DNA of 64,000 bases. Origin: Tethya wilhelma (lineage: Eukaryota; Porifera; Demospongiae; Tethyida; Tethyidae). The stretch covers positions 21,232,868-21,296,867 of the forward strand of contig CAXIPT010000001.1 in assembly GCA_964030475.1 (NCBI GenBank), given 5' to 3'. This document shows, piece after piece, positions 23,442-32,796 of this stretch (the first letter of the stretch is position 1; each line of letters begins with the position of its first letter). The translations under genes were made by a program, and so were the position numbers. Under the pieces are notes generated by a model, which did not search any database, was not told the DNA's origin, and worked only from the letters and a program-made list of their open reading frames with translations.

Positions 23442-26400
23442 TACGTATCTCTGACTGTCAACAACTATCAAGTACGAAAGAACATCCATAATGTTGTTGC
23501 CACCATCTATGGATCAGTTGAACCTGGTCAGCCTGCATGAAAGACAATACACTTGCTTTTACCTTTTCAGACTTGCTCTTGATTATCTAAACTTTATGTG
23601 CCTCACAGTGTAAAATTTTGTTTCATATAATTATAGTCTATATATATATAGCTAAATTGATTTATGTAAAAGTTATAACTAAAGATTAATGTACATATAA
23701 TGCTCTCTTATTTTCTCCCTTTAGACCGATATGTCATTCTTGGTAACCATAGAGATGCATGGGTGTTTGGAGCAGTCGATCCCAACTCTGGTACAGCTAT
23801 TCTCATGGAGATAGCTCGACTCATGTCAGAGCTCAAAAAGAAAGGTCCGTTAATTTACTCCGAGCTAGCTGGTCTCGTGGTGCTAATTACCACACTGCAT
23901 GTTGTACATACATTATTATCATGATCATAGTGTGCATGACATTGTGCATAGTTATAGGTATAATAGGAAAACTGTTTCCAGTGAGCTTTCATGTTGTAGC
24001 TAACACGGTTACATTGCTTATTGCTTTCATAATTTTTCAGCGTGGCATCCTGGTCGTACTCTTGTCCTCTGTAGCTGGGGTGGTGAAGAGTATGGACTCT
24101 TTGGCTCAACAGAATGGGTCGAGGTGAGCCATGTATATGATCATGATAACTAACTGTTATGAATTTGTGATTTCTGTTTTTATTTTAGTTAAATTTACAA
24201 TTTTATGTCTTTCACACTCTGCAGGATATGAGTAAAGTCCTCGGAGCTGGAACAATGGCATATATCAATGTTGATACTGCAGTAGAGGGTGAGCTATCCT
24301 GTCAAGTATTGTACATAAATTATGGTTTTCATTTTCAGTTGCATGCATATATATATATGTGTGTGGACTCTGTATGGTATGTATGCATTTATTCAATCTA
24401 CAGGGAATCAGTATCTTGCCACTCAAGCTACTCCTCTCCTCTATGCACCAGTATGGAGTGTAACACAGAATCTGGCATGTCCTGATCCAGAATTTGCTAC
24501 TGTCTATGACCAGTGGATGAGTATAAGCCCTAAGGACTACAATGGTACTATTAAACCAGAGTAAGCTATTTTATATCTGACCATATCCAATAGCATTCTC
24601 TATATTATACCATGCATTATTGAATTAATAATATTTGTATAGGATAACTGATCTTGACTCTGGAAGTGACTACACTGTGATCCTTCAAACACAGGGGATC
24701 ACATGCTCCTCGCATGGCTATGTAAGTATCATGAACAAATAAGAAATTTAGAGTTTAAACCGAGAAATCTAGCTACATGCCTTTTAGCTTCGTGCCCAAG
24801 TCACTCAGCAAAAGTTTTAGTGATTCACTGTATGTACTTGAAACTCTAAAAAACTAGAGCCCTGCATGGAGTAGCAATACAATGCTCCTCACATCGCTAT
24901 GTTACAGAAGTGACTAATAAAAGCTTCCTAATGCTGTTACGTATGCATATCTGATACATGCATTATATACATTATAGGCAAACACGACCAGCTATGCTGT
25001 CTACCATTCTCTCCATGATAACTTCTACTACGTAAACAAGTTTACTGATCCTTCGTTCATTTATCATGTAACCATGGGCCTTTTCTGGACCAAGTTAGCA
25101 TTAACGATATCCAACACTCCTGTGTTGCCCTTTGACCCTCGATACTATGCCATTGCTGTTCAAGAAATTTTTGAAACCTTTAAGAAAACGTATGGAGATA
25201 CACTTATGGATCATGGAATTCAACTTGGTATGTGTATAAATATACCTTATGATAATATGGTATAAGGGTACTATCGTGTTGAAGTTAACTAGCTAGCTCA
25301 ATTAGTCTAATTCTCAAGCCTTGTTCAGTCCCCAGCATTTAATTTTTTAATTAGTAAAATATCAGTCGTGGTGACAAGTATAATAGTTATATCCTTTTAT
25401 CAACCAACCCCTCTGCAGATTACCTCCAAGCTGCAGTGAGTGATTTCAGTGCTGCATGTGTGGGTAGTTGGGAAGAGATACAATATGTCCTTGAACACCA
25501 CAAGGACATCTCTCAAGACGAGAACATAATTAGAATCATTAACAACAAACTAATGAATTTGGAGAGAGCTTTCATACGCCCAGAGGGACTGCCGAAAAGA
25601 TCATACTACAAGTAAGCACATGCATGCAATAATTTGTATTTCAGCCCTTGGTTTGCCTAAACTTATACAATATTACCATATAAATGTTAGTTGTACTCCA
25701 TACATGCTTGCTACCTATAGAGTGATAAGCCTCATTATAATCCTACAAGGAGTGTGGCTTGCTTCGCTTGCCACACTCCTTGCTTATGTATACATGATGT
25801 TTTCTGCTAGAAAAGGCCTGAGGATGAAGTAGTTTCGCTGGCGAGACTCCCCGCAAAAAATGGGATAGTCTCGTGAACAGCGCATAATAAACTCATTACC
25901 AGAATATCGAATGTGGTAGTGACCACAATAATGCATGTTTTCTGGGTTGTATAGATGACATAATACATACCGCAATGCAACTGCAGCTCATCCTTCATTA
26001 CAGAAACTTCTTTCTGGTTGGCCTTTGCTAGAACAAATTGCATGGGCTATAAGAGTACCTTTCTTTGTGGCAAAGGTGCTCGATCTCTATATACTCACGC
26101 TGGCTAAACTCTCAGAAAAAAAACGAGAGAGAAGCTTCTTTGATCGCTTTGCTGATTTCATGTGCTATCAGATTACGTAATCTACAACTTGTAGCCACTT
26201 ATGGAACATGATTGTGGTCGTTACCAGATTCTGGTAACGAGTTTACTATGCACTATTCACTAGACTCTCTCAGTTGTTTTATCCTAGGCTAGCACTGTAT
26301 AAGCTAGCTTTCTAGACACTAGCTCTTTTCCTAGCTTGTATTCTCCACAGTCCAGGGAAAAGTAGCTTTTAGTTCAAGATCGCATCACTTCCCATGACCC

Positions 26401-26526
26401 TCCGTAACACACAGATGGATGGACACACGGACAGACAAAACTTGCTTATAATATGATACCATTAGTATAACTTTCATTGACATAATACAAAAACCATCGT
26501 AACTTGACAAACACACATACTCGCAT

Positions 26527-26566
<40 letters not shown>

Positions 26567-26908
26567 ATACACACACATACACACCATCACACACACACAC
26601 ACATGCACACTCACACACACACATGCGCACACACACACTCACACAGATACTCACACATACACATACACACCATCACACACACATTTGAATTGTGCAGGCA
26701 CATCATCTATGCTCCCAGTTCAGTCAACTCTTACGGCAGTTCTCTTTTTCCTGGTCTCCAAGATGCTGTCCTAGAAGCAACTCTTCCAGACATGGGTGGA
26801 ACTTGGGATGAAGTCTCCGAACAGGTGGACATTGTTAGGAGTCATCTTCGCTATGCCACACAGATCCTAAATGAACCTAGCTTGAAATATGCACTGGGAA
26901 GTATGTAA
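20258..26908 (+). CDS. Glutamate carboxypeptidase II-like M28 metallopeptidase, type II membrane protein
   Basis: Fifteen exons: 20258-20676, 20932-21226, 21812-21937, 22389-22569, 22943-23045, 23195-23281, 23441-23526, 23725-23844, 24041-24123, 24225-24288, 24404-24560, 24643-24721, 24978-25227, 25419-25611, 26698-26908; 817 residues, all in frame. A 38-residue cytosolic tail precedes a membrane helix at 39-70. Then come the protease-associated domain ([21 protein letters not shown]), the zinc peptidase domain and the dimerisation domain. Zinc ligands and catalytic Glu are present: His441, Asp451, Glu488/Glu489 (SWGGEEYG), Asp517, His610 (YHSLHD). YGVQRG keeps the Arg that binds the substrate side chain. 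The human GRARY arginine patch and the Lys of NKYAGES are replaced (CSSHG, NSYGS), so substrate preference may differ from FOLH1. It is an extracellular dimeric exopeptidase by family. Confidence 0.93.
21990..22051 (+). repeat. 31-bp tandem duplication in peptidase intron 3
   Basis: The unit GACTTAACTAGTTACATAAT plus GGTCAAAAC occurs twice in a row. Confidence 0.8.
22590..22812 (+). repeat. ~46-bp minisatellite in peptidase intron 4
   Basis: Five imperfect units of TAATGAGTATACATGCATGT followed by ATGCATATGTGTAACATAAAGTT-type sequence. The units contain the 8-bp palindrome ATGCATGT/ACATGCAT. Confidence 0.85.
23311..23440. repeat. (CA)n-(CT)n compound microsatellite running into a splice acceptor
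   Basis: About 70 bases of CA repeats, one N at 23382, then about 55 bases of TC repeats ending CTCAG. The CT array acts as the polypyrimidine tract of peptidase exon 7 (starts 23441). Confidence 0.95.
25744..26457. mobile_element. Repeat family G copy 3, in peptidase intron 14
   Basis: Left end is the palindrome ACAAGGAGTGTGGCTTGCTTCGCTTGCCACACTCCTTG (two 18-base arms). Right end is CCCTCCGTAACACACAGATG and ACAAAACTTGCTTATAATATG. Same layout as 43699-44490. Confidence 0.75.
26504..26692. repeat. Interrupted (CA)n array in peptidase intron 14
   Basis: Imperfect CACACA/CATACA runs of about 190 bases ending shortly before the exon 15 acceptor at 26697. Confidence 0.9.
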
Positions 26909-27777
26909 TATAATGATTGTTTTGAATGATGTATAATTATAGATACCAATCAAACTCTAATGGAAATAATTGTATATTTTTGTGTGAAGTATTGTTTATT
27001 AAAATATTATTGTACAGTTCAATATGATTAACCTAATAATGATTAACACATTGTACTTTAAATTTTATTGTGTTTGTTGTATCTATTACATAATTATAAT
27101 GAATGGTTTGTGCAAGCTATATATTATTATAATAATTATTAACAAGTAAAATTTCAAAAAGGATAGACAGCAAACTCTACTAACAAAAAGATGGCTCCTG
27201 ACATTACATGATTGACTCAGACGTACTATTCAAGTTCAAAGCTTTCTGTATAGTTTTTGTTTAGACTTATTTAAGATTGTACGTATATATATATATATAC
27301 CCAACAAAAGGAGTAACTTTGTGCTGTCAAGTTAACTATAACTCATCGTGAGTTGAGTTGATGGCAGAAGTAAAGTTGTATCCTAAAGGCTATCCTATAG
27401 CTATAATTAGCCTATAATAGTGTATGATATAATTATAGATTGTATATGAAGCATGTACTATGGAGCAAGAGACTGCATGGGCCCTGGCTGATGAGGCAGG
27501 CTAAGATATCACTGAATTGCCATGCTCATGGCCACACACACTAATCACCCTATACCAGGCTTAGACATGGCTCGAAATAGGGATACCTGAAGTCAAATAA
27601 CATTTTGCAGATAACCAGTTTTCGAGGTTTTCCAAGTTTTCTATATTCATATTAGACTAATTTATTTTTTCCAATTAAATTAGCTAATAAATTGTGCCTG
27701 TTTATAATAAGCTATAGGTAATGGTGATTATGTAATCTTATTCCTTAATTTGCCTAATAGGAATAGGAGAATTAATT
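26909..27777. other. 3' flank of peptidase gene, no further gene
   Basis: AT-rich sequence with many TAATTATAAT runs, directly after the TAA at 26906-26908. No canonical AATAAA close to the stop was found and no other coding region seen. Confidence 0.45.
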
Positions 27778-27778
27778 T

Positions 27779-28127
27779 ATCGTACAGGTTACCTAGGTTC
27801 CCATGGTTATGTGCACGTGGTGTACTATGGTTATCCAAAGTGAACTGACTTTGTGAACACATGCACAAACTTAAGCACTGACTCTGTGAACACACAAAAC
27901 ATATACATGATATTTATTGTACAGGCCTTACCTAAAGATTTCCTATGGTTAATCTAGGTAACCTGTACGATGGAAAACCTAGGTAACCTGTACTATAAAT
28001 ATTATGTATGTTTGTGTGTTCAAATAGCCAGTTCGTTTTGAACAAGTTTGTGTGTTCACAGAGTCAGTTCACTCTGGATAACCATAGTACACCACACATA
28101 ACCATAGGAACCTAGGTAACCTCTATG
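27779..28127. mobile_element. Foldback MITE family L (~350 bp, ~80-bp arms)
   Basis: Left arm ACAGGTTACCTAGGTTCC...GGTTATCCAAAGTGAACTGA; right arm is its complement (TCACTCTGGATAACCATAGT ... GGAACCTAGGTAACC). The middle carries two additional CCTAGGTAACCTGTAC repeats. Confidence 0.8.
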
Positions 28128-29100
28128 ATTTATTAACTTGACTCATGAAAATGAAGTAATTCGTAGGCTTGTCTTGTTTCCTTGCTTTTTACCGCACTGC
28201 CCATTCCTACACTTCTCATTTTTACAAATTTTTACTACTAGTAGAAAAATTAAGGAGCATGCATGGCTGCAGTGATTTCAGGTTTTCTGCATGTAGCATT
28301 TTACTAGTTCCGTTTACTTTCGTTATTTCCCAAATTTATCCCCTTTAAAACAAAGTTAGATCTTCAAAGTTGCTAAGAGGCTCTCTCTGCCAGATTACCA
28401 ATTCATGCAAGGCATAAAACTCACAGAAACTTCTCTAAGGCACTCGTAAAGAGTGCTAGTGAGAAGTCAAAAATAGTCACTATTTTTGGGTAGATACTTC
28501 TGCCATCGACCTATTTTTGACTTCTCACTAGCTGCTAGTAGCACTCTAGCAAGTATACGGCAGCACTCTAGAAACTTGAGTATACGGACTAGCAAGTATG
28601 CATTGCAAACATGCACAATTTTGGACCAAAAAAGGTCACAAAACGTCATGTGGCCTACTTGTGTTATGGAATATTCCAAATAGGACAAAATTGTCAAACG
28701 TGCATTGTCATTCTCAAACTATACCTCCCACTCTTCAGTTGGGCAATACCCTTGCCAGTGGTCATTGTCAAAAACATAGTCATATTATCAAAACCCTCAT
28801 GCATATGGTCGTTCTCAAAATGCTCATGCAGTGGTCATTCCCAAACATGTATTCATTATCATTCTTAAACTTTGCACTCGTGGTCATTCAGGCTCAAAAC
28901 ACTTGTGGTCAATTTGCCCACTGATGAGGTCATATGCATTGTCCTAAAACTACTGAACTTTGAACTGTGTACTAGCTATAGATCAGTTCAAGATAATATT
29001 ATGTGTATGATTGGAAATCTAGTCTGCTTTCAGCCACAGTCACTTTTGTTTACTGCTATAGACTGATATATCTGCATGTGGCATGCATCAATCTGGCACA
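28128..29100. other. Intergenic with family A fragment and degenerate short repeats
   Basis: 28165-28480 is a fragmentary family A copy. 28450-28530 is a hairpin around GACTTCTCACTAGC. 28690-28920 holds loose repeats of GTGGTCATTCTCAAAAC-type sequence. No gene recognised. Confidence 0.5.
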
Positions 29101-29107
29101 CTCTACT

Positions 29108-29606
29108 AGGTTACCCAGGTTACTAAATGCCACTGTGACAGTTGTGGTAAAACAGTTGACACAGCCTGTACTGAGGTACAGCCAGACTGTCACTGTGGTT
29201 TATTGGCATGGCATATATATAGCTGGGGAAACAAGAGAAAATTGTCTCAGTAGGGGGAAGTTAAAAAGGAACTCAGTTTCCACAATTCATAGTGATTTGA
29301 TGAACATTATTGTACAATGCACAAAGAAGAACTAGTGGCAAATATACAGGTTCAGTCAACTTTAGTATGTACTATAACAAGGTGCCATTGTGATAGTGTG
29401 GCAAACAGTTGACCAGTAGGAAAGCCACAACTGTCACTGTGGTTTTTCATGCATAAGAGGGGCATGCAAAGAAGAGAGATTTGATATTATTATTCTCAGT
29501 AGGGGGAAGTTAAAGAGGAACTCACTGTGACAGTTTCCACAATATTTTATAGTGATTTCATGAACATTATTAGCACAAAACACAAAGAAGAACTTGACTT
29601 GTGGCA
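29108..29606 (+). promoter_or_regulatory. Duplicated upstream module of MT2
   Basis: Two tandem versions (about 29108-29340 and 29375-29606) of the module found once before MT1. Each has GTCACTGTGGTTTTTCATG-like sequence, CAGTAGGGGGAAGTTAAA, GGAACTCA...TTTCCACAAT and a CACAAAGAAGAACT end. Position and conservation suggest regulatory DNA. Confidence 0.5.
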
Positions 29607-29719
29607 TGAAATTGCTCCTCTTTCTCAGAATACAAAAACACAATGTATGATGTAACAGTATCTCAGCTGTATAATGTTATACATCTTGACAGTTGCTACA
29701 ATGGGTGCTCCAGCTGTAG

Positions 29720-29727
29720 TATATAAA
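29720..29727 (+). promoter_or_regulatory. TATA box of MT2
   Basis: TATATAAA 121 bases before the MT2 start codon, with the same downstream TTGCTTCAGTTTAA as in MT1. Confidence 0.6.
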
Positions 29728-29840
29728 AGTGTAAAGTTGCTTCAGTTTAACTTATCCATGATAAATATAATTATCTCTCTGGAAAATTTTCCCAGCTGAC
29801 ACGTGAAGTATTTCTGAATCTGTAAACAGCCAGTCTGAGA

Positions 29841-31814
29841 ATGGAATTGCCTACAACCTCTGAAGGGAAAGTAAAGGTGTTATCACCCAATCAAGCTGCA
29901 GGGGAGAAGAAATGGAATACGCTCTCCACTTTGGTTGCTATGGATGCAAAAAAACACAGTAAGAGCAAAACTGCAGTATTATAACCATGCATGGTTAAAT
30001 AATTATAATTATTATTATTATACAGTGCATGTTGTTACTATTATTGGTACATGAGCTATTATTATACTTTTTAACCACTTTAAATACAGGTTATTTTGAT
30101 TCTGGTGATGAGAATCTTCACCGCAAAAAAAAGGGATCTTTGGTTGCAATAGGATCGGGGATCAAGAGTGTTGGCCACTTCACCACTGAAGCTATCTCCC
30201 ATATCAAAACTGCAGATAAAGTTCTGTACTGTGTGGCAGATCCAGTTACTGAGGTCTACATTAAGGATCTTCGTCCTGATGCTCTTGATCTATACGTGTT
30301 TTATGAAGACGATAAGAAACGCTACAACACATACATGCAGATGTCTGAAGTATGTCTGTACTTTGCTCGTCAAGGATTGGATGTTGTCTGCATCTTCTAT
30401 GGCCATCCAGGCGTGTTTGTGCTTCCTACTCGTAGAGCTGTCCAGGTTGCTCATAAACAAGGTACGCGGTTAATTATATGCAATGCCATGCATGGCACGT
30501 AATCGTTATAATTATTAAGTTTTAATTATTGATATTAAATTTTATGCCTGCACTGTAATTACTAATTTTTTTATACACTCTTACATGGTAATCATGACAG
30601 GTATCAAAGCCTACATTCTGCCTGCAGTATCTGCAGAAGACTGCCTCATTGCAGATCTTGGAATAGACCCATCATACCCTGGACTTCAGACACTTGAGGC
30701 TACTGACATGATCTTGCGCAAACGCACTCTACTCACTGATGCTCATGTTATTATCTGGCAAGTGGGATGTGTTGGAGACATCGGCTTTCGTAGACAAGGC
30801 TTCCTCAACCGCAACTTCCATATCCTAATCGAGTACCTCCAGGAAGTGTATGGTAAAGATTACATCATCACACACTACATCGGAGCACAGTTTCCAGTGT
30901 GTGAAGCTCTCATTGAACGCCTGCCTCTCAGTGATTTCCTGGATGCAAGCATTGCCAAAAGGATCACTGGAATTTCTACTTTCTACATTCCTCCAAAAGA
31001 AGCACGAAAAGTTGACCCAAAAATGGCCATTACTTTTGGCTTCATTAAAGATGAGAAAGATGCTGAAAAATTTCCAGCCCCTGCTACAGAGTGTCCACTT
31101 GATAGTTATGGCCCACGAGAAATTCAAGCTGTACAAGATCTGGAGGATTGGAATGTCCCTCATGCATATGTCCACACCCCTTCAGGCAAGGCAGCTCGCT
31201 ATGTGGCTTCCTTGGCTGCAGACATCAACCAACTCAAGAAGCACATGAATGAGCCAAAAAAGCTGATGGGAGAATTCGGGCTCGTTCCAGATGAAATCGC
31301 AGCCTTACAAAGCAAGCAACCTGGAAGACTCTACATGACATTCAAAGAGAATGCAGAGAGTGTTGCAAAGAAAGTGGCTACTCGCCTGGTCACTGAGCCA
31401 AAATATTCTTTTCAGTATGCTGCCGAACTTCGCAAGACAAGGAATGATGCGAATGGTGAAGAAGAATTCAACAAATGGCTTAGCTTGCAAGGCTATGATA
31501 CCACTCTATCAGCAGTCCAAAGTGCACTAGAACAACAAGGTGCTGCAATGAATATTTACTACTTTGTTGAGGCATGCAAAGTGATATGGAAGGCTTTACA
31601 GAACCCTACTCAAGGGAACATGGAGAAGTTGGAGAAGGCAAAAGAGGAGGCAGAAAAAGCTGATGAAAGTCTTAGAGAGCAAGAAGCTGAGACTGATCTC
31701 GATGAAGGTACTGATACAAAATTGGAGGAAATCTGTGAACCCTTTCCTGGTAACCCAGTAGCACTGACATATACTAGTACTGGTGCCCACGATCATGTTG
31801 TCAACATTATATAG
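29841..31814 (+). CDS. Borosin-type alpha-N-methyltransferase with candidate C-terminal core peptide (MT2)
   Basis: Three exons: 29841-29958, 30090-30461, 30601-31814; 567 residues. Intron positions and phases equal those of MT1. The methyltransferase domain starts at about residue 55 (GSLVAIGSGIKSVG). Catalytic residues matching OphMA Tyr63, Tyr66, Arg72, Tyr76, Tyr98 are Tyr108, Tyr111, Arg117, Tyr121, Tyr143. The cofactor-pocket Ser (174, in AVSAEDC) and the WQVGCVG strand (Gln217) are intact. A helical clasp-like region follows, with GLVPDEIAALQSK at about 390-402 and EEFNKWLSLQGYDTTLSAVQ from 451. A charged coiled-coil-like stretch (KLEKAKEEAEKADESLREQE) leads to a tail, residues 534-567, ending NPVALTYTSTGAHDHVVNII. 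In fused borosins the modified core is the extreme C-terminus, so this tail is the candidate substrate. Function by homology; the product is unknown. It sits in a duplicated block with a sulfatase pseudogene and GET3. Confidence 0.92.
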
Positions 31815-32015
31815 GAGTGGCATGCCATTGCAGCAATAGTTTATACTTGAACAATAGAAACTACTGAGGTTATATAGATTTAAAAGAAACTCTACTAGGC
31901 TTATATATAGTCTAATAATTTTGTGTTAGCAGAATTAGCTCTCCAATTAAAAAAAAAATAATTAGATCATAGTAACTATGAAAATTGTATAGGAGATTAA
32001 ATTATCATAATTGAA
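31815..32015. other. 3' flank of MT2
   Basis: AT-rich, with the same GGAGTGGC...ATGCCATTGCAG start as the MT1 flank. No AATAAA was seen at the MT1-equivalent position, but AAAAAAAATAATTAG occurs near 31950. Confidence 0.4.
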
Positions 32016-32024
32016 TTAGCCTGT

Positions 32025-32289
32025 ATTCCTGAATTTAAACTTCATTATGTACATAAAAAAAAGAGTGTCACCGGTCTTTACCTTGGGAGAAGACTCCTTG
32101 ATGAAATCCACAGCATGGTTTCTGATTTGATTAGTGAAGTAGTCCTTCTTGTAGGCACTACCATGTTCCACGGAATTAGGCGCACCTATTTTCCTGAAGT
32201 GCATGCCAGATGCCCAAGCCTGGAGGAATATGGTCCAGACCTACACCGTGCACTGAGCATGGTGGTTCAAGCTAAAAGATTCTACCAGT

Positions 32290-32350
<61 letters not shown>

Positions 32351-32700
32351 ATATGCACTGATTTGGTTGGCTATTTGCATGCTAAAGTGCACTTAACCAT
32401 ATAATCTTGTAATACCTTGAAGGATAGCACACTGAAGTGGGGACAAAGGCATTCTTAAAGAACACTCCTTTCTTAAGGAGGTGTTCCTTGACCTGGGGTT
32501 GGACTTCCAGTGATCCTAACTTCCTGGTCATCAGTCAGAATGAACACTGCATCAGTGAGATTGAGTGAATAAAGACACCATAGATGTAGGTTAGACACAC
32601 TCCTTACCAATATTGGGATTGCTACAGCTGCAAAATGTAAACACAGCTCCTAAACCTATGCCCAAACAGACAAGAACTTGAAGATAAAGTTGAGCCCCTG
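32025..32700 (-). pseudogene. Sulfatase 2-type pseudogene in the second block
   Basis: Minus-strand remnants in order: exon 5 part (32055-32170), exon 4 part (32190-32272), a long (GA)n array in place of exon 3, exon 2 (32413-32546) and exon 1 (about 32625-32690). Exon 2 has a 5-base deletion in the DDQDVKLG region that breaks the frame. The second Cys codon of CCPSR has become TAT. The start codon was deleted (AACTTGAAGA joins AAGTTGAGCC). Its intron sequence and upstream region match sulfatase 2, not sulfatase 1. Confidence 0.9.
32294..32349. repeat. (GA)n microsatellite replacing sulfatase exon 3
   Basis: Pure GA run of about 55 bases. In sulfatase 2 the equivalent site has only a short AGAGAGAAAGAGAGAGGG tract next to exon 3 (11866-11883). 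Confidence 0.95.
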
Positions 32701-32796
32701 TCACATGCTAGCTCCACCCACAAATGTTTAACTCCTTGTGCCGTGTGAACGTAACCGCTATTTCAGTTAACCCTTTAAGTACTGAATATAATCAAC

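Noticed and set aside
23259..23540. Open frames made of His-Thr or Ser-Leu repeats
   Set aside because: They are translations of the CA/CT microsatellite in an intron of the peptidase gene.
6375..31814. Bacterial contamination as the source of the methyltransferase and decarboxylase genes
   Set aside because: The methyltransferases contain spliceosomal introns and lie between animal genes, and local base composition and repeats are continuous.
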